Assembly: GCF_036248255.1 (NCBI RefSeq)
Contig: NZ_CP109178.1
Coordinates: 1,240,001-1,304,000, forward strand
Source of the DNA: Streptomyces sp. NBC_01717
GTDB taxonomy: Bacteria; Actinomycetota; Actinomycetes; Streptomycetales; Streptomycetaceae
Length of the DNA: 64,000 nucleotides
Direction: 5' to 3'
Position numbers and translations under genes: made by a program. Positions within the stretch are counted from its first letter, which is position 1; every line of letters begins with the position of its first letter. The notes beneath the pieces are model-generated. The model was given only the letters and a program-made list of their open reading frames with translations, made no database searches and was not told the origin of the DNA. Shown in pieces: positions 1 to 8,128 of this stretch.

Positions 1-2
1 TC

Positions 3-1094
3 TCCGTAGCTGATGTCGCGGCCGCGGTCGGCATCACCGCCCCCGCGCTCTACCGGCACTTTCGAGGCAAGCCGGACCTTCTGCTCCAGGTCGTGCACCG
101 CACGATGGGCGCGATCTCGCGATCGGTGGAGGGAAGCACCGATCTCGAGACGTATCTCCGTTCATCGGCGAACCGGACTCTGGAGGGCCGCGGCGCGGCG
201 GTTCTGTGGCAGCGTGAGGCACGCCATCTGCCCGCCGAAAGCCGCGAGGAACTACGGCGCACGCTGAGCGACGTCGCCGACGGGATCGGCTCCCTGATCC
301 ACACAGAACGTCCCGAACTGGACGGCCCCGACCTGGAGTTGCTGGCCTGGGCCGTGCTGTCGGTCTACGGATCGATCTCCTGGCACCGCACGTCCCTGCC
401 CCGGCGCCGCTTCGAGGAACTGCTCCACCGCCTGGCGCGCGCCGCGACCGACTGCCCCCTCGGCACCCGGCCAGGCGCACCGGCCGAGGCCGAAGCCTCC
501 ACCGGCGGCTACGCCGGGCTCGCACTGTCCCGGCGCGAGGAGATCCTCGTCGAGGCGATCCGGCTCTTCGACGAACGGGGCTTCCAGTCGGTGAGCACCG
601 ACGACATCGGCGAGGCCGCCGGAGCATCAGGCCCCAGCATCTACAAGCACTTCCCCACCAAGACCGACCTGCTCGTCGCCGCCGTCCTACGGGGCGGCGA
701 ACAGCGCAGGGCCGGTACGGCGCGCGCACTGGACCGGTCCGGCACCCCGAGCGAGAGCCTCGACCGCCTGCTGCGCTCCTACATCGAATTCGCCTTGACT
801 CAGAGCCACCTGATCGGCCTGCTCATCGGGGAGCTCGACCAGCTCCCCGAGAAGGAGCGCAAGGCGTCCCGCCAGTCGCAGCGCGAATACCTCGCGCTCT
901 GGACTCATGTGCTCGAGGGCGTCAGACCCGGACTCGACACGTCCGAAGCGAAGATCGTCATCATTGCGGTGCTGACCGTGATCGACAACGCCACGCGTGC
1001 GGGGCGCCTCGGTCGGCGTAACGATCTCGCCGACAGGCTGGCCGAGATCGGTACAGCGATGCTGATGTCCGGGGATGCGCGCACGGCTGCGTAG
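3..1094 (+). CDS. TetR-family regulator with two tandem TetR domains (5' end outside window)
   Basis: The open frame enters from the left edge; the first in-window codons already encode the end of a TetR helix-turn-helix (IT-x-LYRHF-x-KPDLL), so the true start lies upstream. A second complete TetR DNA-binding unit begins about residue 175 of the visible part (LSRREEILVEAIRLF, then TDDIGEAAG-x-SIYKHFPTK), followed by a C-terminal ligand-type helical domain. Tandem TetR fusions occur in actinobacteria but are a minority of the family. It precedes and points toward the beta-oxidation operon at 1913, so it is the natural candidate for its repressor. That link is an inference from position. Confidence 0.85.
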   Translation, partial: SVADVAAAVGITAPALYRHFRGKPDLLLQVVHRTMGAISRSVEGSTDLETYLRSSANRTLEGRGAAVLWQREARHLPAESREELRRTLSDVADGIGSLIHTERPELDGPDLELLAWAVLSVYGSISWHRTSLPRRRFEELLHRLARAATDCPLGTRPGAPAEAEASTGGYAGLALSRREEILVEAIRLFDERGFQSVSTDDIGEAAGASGPSIYKHFPTKTDLLVAAVLRGGEQRRAGTARALDRSGTPSESLDRLLRSYIEFALTQSHLIGLLIGELDQLPEKERKASRQSQREYLALWTHVLEGVRPGLDTSEAKIVIIAVLTVIDNATRAGRLGRRNDLADRLAEIGTAMLMSGDARTAA

Positions 1095-1180
1095 GGCGTC
1101 GTCCCGACGGAGCCGACATCGAAGGCGCCGCCCATCACCCCTGAAGTCGCGCTTCATGACTGATCGCTGATCACCGATCA

Positions 1181-1215
1181 CTGATGGCTGATGGCTGATG
1201 GCTGATGGCTGATCC
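1181..1215. repeat. Tandem heptamer repeat (CTGATGG x4 plus a variant)
   Basis: Four perfect copies of CTGATGG are followed by CTGATCC. Degenerate TGATC/TGATG words continue just upstream (1160-1180). It lies in the gap after the TetR gene. No function is evident; it could be slippage-generated or a binding-site array. Confidence 0.9.
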
Positions 1216-1229
1216 AGCGTTGGGTTGCT

Positions 1230-1260
1230 GCCCGGAACAACCGTGAAGGCCGTTCCGGGC
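1230..1260. terminator. Hairpin after the TetR gene
   Basis: A perfect 9-bp inverted repeat (GCCCGGAAC / GTTCCGGGC) with a 13-nt loop lies between the TetR gene and the convergent small gene at 1357-1626. There is no U-tract, as is usual in streptomycetes. It could terminate either transcript. Confidence 0.5.
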
Positions 1261-1356
1261 AGGGGCGTATTCATACGGTCGGCTGCGCTCCGTCCCGGAA
1301 CGGTCCGCCCCGGCGGGCAGCCGTCGCCTCAGCTGGGCGTGCGGCTGGTTCACCGG

Positions 1357-1626
1357 TCAGTGGGTGTCACCACGCCAGTCCCACTTCAAAGGTTCGACCA
1401 GCCTGGGTTTGTACTCGGACCGCCCGCCCGGACCGTAGGCCCCGATCTCCGTGACCAGCGTCGCACCTTCGCGCAGCGCCGCGTCGGTCCACCCGGTGAC
1501 GTCCAGGAGCAGGCCGTCCAAGGGGCCGCCGACCAGCTCCCGGTACTCGTGGCCCGCTTTCGGTCCGGGGTCGGGGTCGTCGTGGTCGGCGCCGTAGACC
1601 CGACGCTGCCGCATGAGCTCGTCCAT
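1357..1626 (-). CDS. Small conserved hypothetical protein (89 aa)
   Basis: A small acidic soluble protein with no membrane segment. It contains YRELVGGPLDGLLLDVTGW and GARL-type motifs ending in EIGAYGPGGRSEYKP. I believe this resembles small hypothetical proteins common in Streptomyces, but I cannot assign a function. The ATG at 1626 opens the frame; coding composition fits this frame better than the overlapping frames. It is convergent with the TetR gene. Confidence 0.6.
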   Translation of the reverse strand: MDELMRQRRVYGADHDDPDPGPKAGHEYRELVGGPLDGLLLDVTGWTDAALREGATLVTEIGAYGPGGRSEYKPRLVEPLKWDWRGDTH

Positions 1627-1845
1627 GCGGACAGCATTTCATCGAGCACTGACACCGGCCCGGCCGCACAGCGGCTTCGTGGTTCACAACAGTGTCCGCG
1701 CTGGGGCCGACCCTGCCGGCAACGCTCGGGCTTTCGTGCCGACCGTCACGCAGGCCCAGAAGATGAGGGAAGCATGACATCACTCGGTACTCCCGTTACC
1801 CCATCCCTGCCAGGAGAATCAAGCCGTCAAGTTGTAGACAGGATG

Positions 1846-1867
1846 GTTATGGCAGATTAACTTGATG
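1846..1867. promoter_or_regulatory. Putative operator GTTA-N8-TAACTTGATG upstream of the acyl-CoA dehydrogenase operon
   Basis: GTTA and TAAC form short inverted arms separated by 8 nt, followed by TTGATG. The same layout with TTAATG occurs at 17452-17473, before the paralogous thiolase gene. It lies about 45 nt before the GTG start at 1913, where a repressor site would be expected. The double-TetR regulator at the window start is a plausible ligand; this is inferred, not shown. Confidence 0.45.
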
Positions 1868-1912
1868 CTGTTCCGGCGAGCATGCCGGGCACGCGAGTAA
1901 GGGAGTGCGATC

Positions 1913-3070
1913 GTGCGCCGCAGCGTGTTCACCGAGGACCACGAGGCGTTCCGGGCGACCGTCCGGGAGTTCATCGCCCAGGAGGTCACGCCGCATTACG
2001 CGGACTGGGAACGGCAGGGCCATGTCCCTCGCGAGCTGTACCGCGGGCTCGGCGAACTGGGTGTCTTCGGCATCAACGTGCCCGAGGAGTACGGCGGCGC
2101 CGGCGTCACCGACTTCACGTACCAGGCCGTGCTGCGCGAGGAGTGCGGACGTGCGGGTGTCGGGTTCGGCGCGGAGTCGGTGCACACCTGTCTCGTCCTG
2201 CCCTACCTGCTGGAGTTCGGGAGCGAGGACCAGAAGCGGCGCTGGCTTCCCGGTTTCCTGGCCGGCGAGGTCATGACCGCGATCGCGATGACCGAGCCCG
2301 GCACCGGCTCCGATCTCGCGGGCATCGCCACCCGCGCCCGGCTTGCAGCGGACGGCACGCACTACGTCCTCAACGGCGCCAAGACCTTCATCACCGGAGG
2401 TGCCCAGGCGGACCTGATCCTGGTGGTCTGCCGCACCGCCCCGTTCGACCCCGGCAACCGCCGGGCCGGCCTGTCGATCCTGTGCGTGGACACCACGTCC
2501 GAGGGCTTCGCCGTGGGGCGCAAGCTGGACAAGATCGGCCTGCGCGCGCAGGACACCGCCGAACTGTCCTTCACCGACGTCAGGGTCCCGGTCGCGAACC
2601 TGCTCGGCGAGGAGGGCGCGGCCTTCTCGTACCTCACCCACAACCTCGTGGTGGAACGGCTCGGCGCGGCGATCAACGCCTACGCGAACGCGGCCGGCGC
2701 GATCGGTTTCGCCACCGAGTACGTGAAGGAGCGTCAGGTCTTCGACAAGCCGGTCGCCGCGTTCCAGAACACAAAGTTCGTCCTCGCCGAGTGCGCAACC
2801 GAGGTCGAGGCCGCCCAGACCCTGGTCGACCGGGCACTCGAACTGCATGCGACCGGCGAGCTCACCCCCGCCGACGCCGCCAAGGCCAAGCTCTTCTGCA
2901 CCGAAACAGCCGGCCGCGTCATCGACAAGTGCCTCCAGCTGCACGGCGGTTACGGCTACATGCTCGAATACCCGATCGCCCGCCTCTACGCGGACACCCG
3001 CGTCAACCGGATCTACGCCGGAACCAGCGAGGTCATGAAAACGATCATCGCCAAGGACCTCGGGCTCTGA
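1913..3070 (+). CDS. Acyl-CoA dehydrogenase (385 aa)
   Basis: FAD-dependent alpha,beta-dehydrogenation of an acyl-CoA, first step of beta-oxidation. All three family regions are visible: N-terminal helices (FTEDHEAFRATVREF), the middle beta domain with AMTEPGTGSDLAGI, and the C-terminal domain ending LHGGYGYMLEYPIARLYADT and IYAGTSEVMK. The position of the MCAD-type catalytic Glu (Y-E-G-T) is Ala, so the base probably sits elsewhere, as in isovaleryl- or long-chain-type enzymes. GTG start follows AAGGGAG. It is first in a five-gene operon and has the same length as its paralogue at 16202-17359. Confidence 0.95.
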   Translation: MRRSVFTEDHEAFRATVREFIAQEVTPHYADWERQGHVPRELYRGLGELGVFGINVPEEYGGAGVTDFTYQAVLREECGRAGVGFGAESVHTCLVLPYLLEFGSEDQKRRWLPGFLAGEVMTAIAMTEPGTGSDLAGIATRARLAADGTHYVLNGAKTFITGGAQADLILVVCRTAPFDPGNRRAGLSILCVDTTSEGFAVGRKLDKIGLRAQDTAELSFTDVRVPVANLLGEEGAAFSYLTHNLVVERLGAAINAYANAAGAIGFATEYVKERQVFDKPVAAFQNTKFVLAECATEVEAAQTLVDRALELHATGELTPADAAKAKLFCTETAGRVIDKCLQLHGGYGYMLEYPIARLYADTRVNRIYAGTSEVMKTIIAKDLGL

Positions 3071-3104
3071 GCCCGTAATCCCCCACTTCCTCCAGGAGAA
3101 TCCC

Positions 3105-4271
3105 ATGCGCGACGCAGTGATCGTCGACGCCGTACGCACCCCCGTCGGCAAGCGAGGCGGCTCGCTCTCTCGGCTGCACTCCGCCTCCCTCTCCGCCCAT
3201 GTCCTCAACGCCCTCGTCGAGCGCACAGGCCTCGACCCGGTGCTCGTCGACGACGTGATCTGGGGCTGCGCGTCCGCCGTCGGCATGCAGGCCGGCTGCG
3301 TCGGCCGCGCCTCCGTACTGGCAGCCGGCTGGCCCGAGACCGTGCCCGGCGTCACCGTCGACCGCCAGTGCGGCTCCTCCCAGCAGGCCGTCCACCAGGC
3401 CGCGGCCGGCGTCGTCGCCGGCCAGTACGACGTCGCCGTCGCCGGTGGCGTCGAGATCATGAGCAGGCTCCCCCTGGGCACCACCCGCGGCGACGGCTCC
3501 TTCGGCGAGCCCTTCGGCCCTGATGTCTTCGCACGCTACGACGGCATCCGATTCAACCAGGGCACGGGCGCCCAGCTGATCGCCGACGAATACGGCATCA
3601 CCCGCACCGAGATGGACCAGCACGGCCTGGACTCCCACGCCCGCGCCGCCAAGGCCATCGACGAGGGCCGCTTCAAGAACCAGATCGCCCCTGTCACCAT
3701 CACCGACGCGGACGGCACCACCCGCGTCTTCGACACCGACGAAGGCATCCGTCGAGGCTCCACCCTGGACAAGCTCGCCGCCCTCGAGCCCGCCTTCGAG
3801 GGGGACGGGACGATCACCGCGGGCAACGCCTCACAGGTCTCCGACGGCACCGGCGCCCTGCTCGTCACCACCAGCCAGTTCGCCAAGGCCCAGGGCTGGA
3901 CACCGATGGCCCGGATCCACACCGCCGTGGTCGCCGGGACGGACCCGGTCACCATGCTCAAGGGCCCGATCCCCGCCACAGCCAAAGTCCTGAAGAAGGC
4001 CGGCCTCACCGTCGACGACATCGGCGCCTTCGAGATCAACGAGGCCTTCGCCTCGGTGACGCTGGCCTGGCTGCGCGAGACCGGCGCCGACTACGGACGC
4101 ATGAACCCGCTCGGCGGCGCGATGGCCATCGGCCACCCCATCGGCGGCTCCGGCGCCCGCCTCATGACCACCCTGGTCCACCACATGCGCGACAACAACA
4201 TCCGCTACGGCCTGCAGTCCATGTGCGAGGGCGGCGGCATGGCCAACGCCACCATCCTCGAACTCCTCTGA
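3105..4271 (+). CDS. Acetyl-CoA acetyltransferase / thiolase (388 aa)
   Basis: Thiolytic cleavage of 3-ketoacyl-CoA (or the reverse condensation). The nucleophilic Cys is Cys89 in RQCGSSQQ. Later come NEAFA, the GHP-x-GGSGAR histidine motif, and the second catalytic Cys in MCEGGGMANA near the C-terminus. Full family length. It starts 34 nt after the dehydrogenase, with GGAG upstream. A close paralogue (same N-terminal MRDAVIVDAVRTPVGKRGGS and nearly the same C-terminus) lies at 17505-18680, also next to an acyl-CoA dehydrogenase. Confidence 0.95.
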   Translation: MRDAVIVDAVRTPVGKRGGSLSRLHSASLSAHVLNALVERTGLDPVLVDDVIWGCASAVGMQAGCVGRASVLAAGWPETVPGVTVDRQCGSSQQAVHQAAAGVVAGQYDVAVAGGVEIMSRLPLGTTRGDGSFGEPFGPDVFARYDGIRFNQGTGAQLIADEYGITRTEMDQHGLDSHARAAKAIDEGRFKNQIAPVTITDADGTTRVFDTDEGIRRGSTLDKLAALEPAFEGDGTITAGNASQVSDGTGALLVTTSQFAKAQGWTPMARIHTAVVAGTDPVTMLKGPIPATAKVLKKAGLTVDDIGAFEINEAFASVTLAWLRETGADYGRMNPLGGAMAIGHPIGGSGARLMTTLVHHMRDNNIRYGLQSMCEGGGMANATILELL

Positions 4272-4282
4272 GGAGGTCTCTG

Positions 4283-5194
4283 ATGTCCGCGATGCCGGTG
4301 GCGCCCGAAGCGCCCGGAAGCGACACGGAGCAACGCCCGCTCGGGGACTTCGGCGGATTCCTGCACCTGGAGCAGCTGGACCGCGACCTGTTCCGCGGCT
4401 GGTGCCACGACGGCATCCCGCTGCGCGCCTTCGGCGGACAGGTCGCGGCCCAGGCGCTCACGGCGGCGAGCCGCACCGTTCCCGAGGACCGGCTCGTGCA
4501 CTCGCTGCACAGCTACTTCCTGCGGGCGGGCAGCACGGCCCACCCTCTGATCTACACGGTCGAGCGGGTCCGCGACGGCGCCTCGTACCTGTCGCGCCGA
4601 GTGACCGCCGTGCAGGGCGGCGAGATCGTCTTCACCCTCTCGGCCTCCTTCAAGAAACCGGAGGAGACCGAGGACCGCCAAGTGGCGATGGCCGAGGTCG
4701 CCGACCCGCAGTCGCTCCCCGACGTGTACGAGATCTGGGAGCGCATCAACCCGGAGGACTACCGCCAGGCGGAGTTCTGCCGGGTCGTCGAGATGCGGAT
4801 GGCCCCACCGCCCGCCGAGCCGGTCCCTGGCCTGACCGAGCAGAAGCTGTGGATGCGCTCGGCCGAACGGCTGCCCGACGATCCGATGTTGCACGCCTGC
4901 GCCCTGGCGTACGCCTCCGACCTGTTCCTCGCCCCGGCGACGGCCCTGGCGACGGAGCGGCCCCGGATGCTGCGCGAGGAGCCGCCGTCGGTGTTCCTCA
5001 CGTCGCTGGACCACGCGGTCTGGTTCCACCGGCCGTTCCGCGCCGACGAGTGGATGCTGTTCTCCCAGCGCAGCCCCACCGCGGGCGACGGACGGGGCCT
5101 CGCCTTCGCGGAGGTGTGGAGCCTCGACGGCAGGCTGATCGCCCATGTGGTGCAGGAGACCGTGGTGCGCCCGGCGCGGGCGCCCAGCAGCTGA
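4283..5194 (+). CDS. tesB: Acyl-CoA thioesterase II, TesB type (303 aa)
   Basis: Hydrolyses acyl-CoA to free acid and CoA. It is a double hot-dog protein: the N-terminal half has FRGWCHDG and FGGQVAAQAL, and the C-terminal half has LDHAVWFHRPFRADEW and the VVQE glutamine motif typical of TesB. The ATG at 4283 is chosen because it follows a strong AGGAGG and the frame then matches TesB from its first residues; an upstream in-frame extension lies inside the thiolase gene and is unlikely. Eleven nt separate it from the thiolase stop, consistent with one transcript. Confidence 0.92.
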   Translation: MSAMPVAPEAPGSDTEQRPLGDFGGFLHLEQLDRDLFRGWCHDGIPLRAFGGQVAAQALTAASRTVPEDRLVHSLHSYFLRAGSTAHPLIYTVERVRDGASYLSRRVTAVQGGEIVFTLSASFKKPEETEDRQVAMAEVADPQSLPDVYEIWERINPEDYRQAEFCRVVEMRMAPPPAEPVPGLTEQKLWMRSAERLPDDPMLHACALAYASDLFLAPATALATERPRMLREEPPSVFLTSLDHAVWFHRPFRADEWMLFSQRSPTAGDGRGLAFAEVWSLDGRLIAHVVQETVVRPARAPSS

Positions 5195-5259
5195 CCCCCG
5201 CTCCCCCGCTCCTTCCCCCCCTCCCTTCCCCTCTCTTCCTCTCATCGAAGGAACTCCTG

Positions 5260-6024
5260 ATGTCCGATCTGGTCCTCACCTCGTTCGCGGACGGCATCGC
5301 CGTCGTGACGATCAACCGCCCCGAGGCCCGCAACGCCGTCAACCGCGCGGTGGCGAACGCCGTCGCCGAGGCCATCGACGAACTCGAAGCCCGCGACGAC
5401 CTCGTCGTCGGTGTGATCTCGGGCGCCGGCGGCACCTTCTGCGCCGGTGCCGACCTCAAGGCCCTTGCCGCCGGTGAGCGATCCGGTGTTCCCGGCCGCG
5501 GCTTCTGCGGGATCACCGAGACCCCGCCCGCCAAGCCGCTGATCGCCGCGGTCGAGGGGTACGCACTCGGCGGCGGTACGGAACTGGCCCTGGCCTGCGA
5601 CATGGTCGTCGCCGCGAAGACCGCGAAGTTCGGTCTCCCGGAGACCAAGCGAGGCCTCATCGCGGCAGGTGGCGGCCTGGTGCGCCTGCCAAGGAAGATC
5701 CCGTACAACGTGGCCATGCAGTATGCGCTGACCGGTGCCTTCCTCGGTGCCGAGCGCGGTTACGAGCTCGGCATGGTCAACGAGCTGACCGCGCACGGCG
5801 AGGCGCTGGAGGGGGCCCTGAACCTCGCGAGGGAGATCGCCGCCAACGGCCCGCTGGCCGTGCGCGCCAGCAAGGGAATCGTGGTGGACTCGGCCGACTG
5901 GTCGGCCGACGAGGTCTGGGACCGCAACCGCGCCGCGTGTGCCCCGGTCTTCGCGTCGGCGGACGCCAAGGAGGGCGCGCGGGCGTTCACCGAGAAGCGG
6001 ACCCCTGTCTGGGGCGGCCGTTAG
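5260..6024 (+). CDS. Enoyl-CoA hydratase / crotonase family (254 aa)
   Basis: Hydrates trans-2-enoyl-CoA in beta-oxidation. Oxyanion-hole segments are SGAGGTFCAGADLK and GYALGGGTELALACD. Both canonical acidic positions appear present (the Glu in GGGTE, and the Glu in FGLPETKRG), so ordinary hydratase chemistry is plausible. ATG at 5260 follows AAGGA. It comes 65 nt after tesB across a pyrimidine-rich tract (CCCCTCCCTTCCCC). Fourth gene of the forward operon. Confidence 0.93.
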   Translation: MSDLVLTSFADGIAVVTINRPEARNAVNRAVANAVAEAIDELEARDDLVVGVISGAGGTFCAGADLKALAAGERSGVPGRGFCGITETPPAKPLIAAVEGYALGGGTELALACDMVVAAKTAKFGLPETKRGLIAAGGGLVRLPRKIPYNVAMQYALTGAFLGAERGYELGMVNELTAHGEALEGALNLAREIAANGPLAVRASKGIVVDSADWSADEVWDRNRAACAPVFASADAKEGARAFTEKRTPVWGGR

Positions 6025-6170
6025 GGGCAGATCCACCGGACCGGCCCAGACGGCTCCGCCGCCGCCCCACGCCCCGGTGCGCCGCAACGTCGAGCTCCAC
6101 GGCACCGAGGTGGACCACAGCTACAGTCCCGACGCAACGCTCGGGCATGACTGGACAAAGGAGTTCCGCC

Positions 6171-7871
6171 ATGACCACCATCTGGCCGAAAGGGATGCCC
6201 CGCACCCTCGACTACCCCGACGGCACGATCGCGGATCTGCTCGCCGGATCCGCCCACGCCTACCCCGACCGTGCGGCGCTGATCGACGGAGATGAGCGGC
6301 TCACCTTCGCGGAGCTGTACGAGCGGTCCCTGCGGGTGGCCCAAGGGCTGCGCGAACAGGGCATCGCCCCGGACGACGCCGTCGCCGTCCACATGCCCAA
6401 CTCGATCTGGTTCACCGTCGCTTACTACGGCATCCTGCTCGCAGGCGCCTCCGTGGTGCCGGTCAACCCGACGCAGCCGCCCCTCGCGCTGCGCCGTCAG
6501 CTCGACGACTCGGGCGCGGTCGCGGTCTTCACCCACCCCTCCGTCGCCGCGCAGATGTCCGAAGCCCTGAAGGGCTCCGAGGCGGTCCGCCGCGTCTGTC
6601 TCGCACCGGCCACGGCCGCGGCCCCCGCCGGCGACCGGGCCCCCGCCGGATTCCCGGTCCCCACGGTCGAGTTCGACGACCTGATGAAGGCCGAGGCAGC
6701 GCCGGCTACGGCGGTGGACGGGGAAGCGGTCGCTCACCTCGCCTTCACCGGCGGCACGACGGGCGTGCCCAAGGCCGTCCGGGTCCTGCACCGCAACCTC
6801 TTCAGGAACGTGCTCCAGGTGGCGTGCTGGCGCAGCGCCGCACTCCCGCACACGGACGAGCAGGGCCACATCACGCTGCGCCATGTGACCGAGGCCCGGA
6901 CCCCGCACCACATTCCGATCGGCGCCGCGACCGGCATCTCCGTCGCCCCGCTCTTCCACGGCATGGGCATGGTCAGCCAGAGCATCTTCGTCGTCGCCGG
7001 GCTCACGGTCGTCGTGTTCGGCCGGTTCGATGCCGTCCGGTACCTGGACACCATCGAGCAGCTGGGCGTCCACGCCGTCACCGGCTCCCCCGCGCTGTGC
7101 CACGCCGTCCTCTCCGTACGGGACGTGCGGGAGCGCGACCTTTCGTGCGTACGGCTGGTCAGCAGCGGCTCGGCACCCATCAATCCGGCCGCGGCCGCGG
7201 AGCTCGCCGAGGTCTTCCCGAACGCCGTCGTCAGCGACGGTTACGGACTGACGGAGGCGACCATGGGCGTCTCGATCAGCCCGCTGGACCGCTCGACGCC
7301 ACGCCCGGAGGGCAGTACCGGCCTGGCACTCTTCGACACCGCGATCGAGATCCGGGAGACGGACGGTGTCACCCCGGTGGCGCCGGGCGAGAAGGGCGAG
7401 GTCTGGGTCCGCGGTCCGCAGGTCACGGCGGGCTACCTCGGCCATCCCGAACTCACCGCGGGACAGTACGTGGACGGCTGGCTGCGCACCGGTGACCTCG
7501 GCACGCTCGACGAGCAGGGCTGGCTGTCCCTGGTCGGCCGGGCGAAGGACATGCTCATCTACAAGGGGTACAACGTGTACCCCGGCCCGCTGGAGAACAT
7601 CCTGCGTGAGCACCCGGCGGTCGCCCAGGCCTCCGTCGTGGGCCGGCCGCACCCTGAGCACGGCGAGATCCCGGTCGCGTTCGTCTCCGTGAAGGCCGAG
7701 GCGGAAACGCCGGATCGGGCGGCGATCGCCGAGGAGCTGATGGCGTACGTCGCGGCGCGCGTCGCCCCGTACCAGCGGATCCGTGACGTGGTGGTCGTGG
7801 ACGAGCTGCCGCTCTCGGCGACGGGCAAGATCCTCAAGACGGAGCTGCGCAGGCGGGCGACCGACTCCTGA
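6171..7871 (+). CDS. Acyl-CoA synthetase / AMP-dependent ligase (566 aa)
   Basis: Activates a carboxylic acid to acyl-CoA via an acyl-adenylate. ANL-family motifs are present: P-loop-like FTGGTTGVPKAV, DGYGLTEAT, WLRTGDLG, and the C-terminal catalytic lysine in SATGKILKTELRR. Length is typical of long- or medium-chain acyl-CoA ligases. ATG follows AAGGAG. It is last in the forward operon, 146 nt after the hydratase, and is followed by a strong hairpin. The substrate cannot be read from sequence. Confidence 0.92.
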   Translation: MTTIWPKGMPRTLDYPDGTIADLLAGSAHAYPDRAALIDGDERLTFAELYERSLRVAQGLREQGIAPDDAVAVHMPNSIWFTVAYYGILLAGASVVPVNPTQPPLALRRQLDDSGAVAVFTHPSVAAQMSEALKGSEAVRRVCLAPATAAAPAGDRAPAGFPVPTVEFDDLMKAEAAPATAVDGEAVAHLAFTGGTTGVPKAVRVLHRNLFRNVLQVACWRSAALPHTDEQGHITLRHVTEARTPHHIPIGAATGISVAPLFHGMGMVSQSIFVVAGLTVVVFGRFDAVRYLDTIEQLGVHAVTGSPALCHAVLSVRDVRERDLSCVRLVSSGSAPINPAAAAELAEVFPNAVVSDGYGLTEATMGVSISPLDRSTPRPEGSTGLALFDTAIEIRETDGVTPVAPGEKGEVWVRGPQVTAGYLGHPELTAGQYVDGWLRTGDLGTLDEQGWLSLVGRAKDMLIYKGYNVYPGPLENILREHPAVAQASVVGRPHPEHGEIPVAFVSVKAEAETPDRAAIAEELMAYVAARVAPYQRIRDVVVVDELPLSATGKILKTELRRRATDS

Positions 7872-7881
7872 CGGGCATTCA

Positions 7882-7923
7882 CGGCGGGGCCGGGCGGAGT
7901 GGTCACTCTGCCCGGCCCCGCCG
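7882..7923. terminator. Strong hairpin after the forward beta-oxidation operon
   Basis: Perfect 14-bp inverted repeat CGGCGGGGCCGGGC / GCCCGGCCCCGCCG with a 14-nt loop, 10 nt after the ligase stop. Intrinsic-type terminator for the forward operon. Confidence 0.8.
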
Positions 7924-8083
7924 TTCGGTGATCTGTCACACCGTCACCCATCGGAGCCATTCGTGGCGGTGCGCCTCGGCATCCTCTTCGGCCTGGGCAC
8001 GGGCTCGACGACGGTCGACATGCTGGTCGTGTTCATGCAGGGATTCCCGTAGTGGATCACGAGAGTTCGCAGAGACAGAAGAA

Positions 8084-8114
8084 CACCGGGGTCCGCTCGA
8101 CGCGGGCCCCGGTG
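8084..8114. terminator. Hairpin after the reverse operon (alkyl sulfatase end)
   Basis: CACCGGGGTCCGC / GCGGGCCCCGGTG with a 5-nt loop; 12 of 13 pairs are Watson-Crick and one is a wobble. It lies 14 nt beyond the reverse-strand sulfatase stop. Together with the hairpin at 7882-7923 it separates the two convergent operons. Confidence 0.8.
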
Positions 8115-8128
8115 CTGTGGAGCGCTCG

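Noticed and set aside
1160..1215. Possible CRISPR-like array
   Set aside because: The repeat unit is only 7 bp with no spacers; it is a simple tandem repeat.
1847..3484. Open frame of 545 codons on the reverse strand
   Set aside because: Antisense to the dehydrogenase and thiolase genes; low-complexity composition and no motif.
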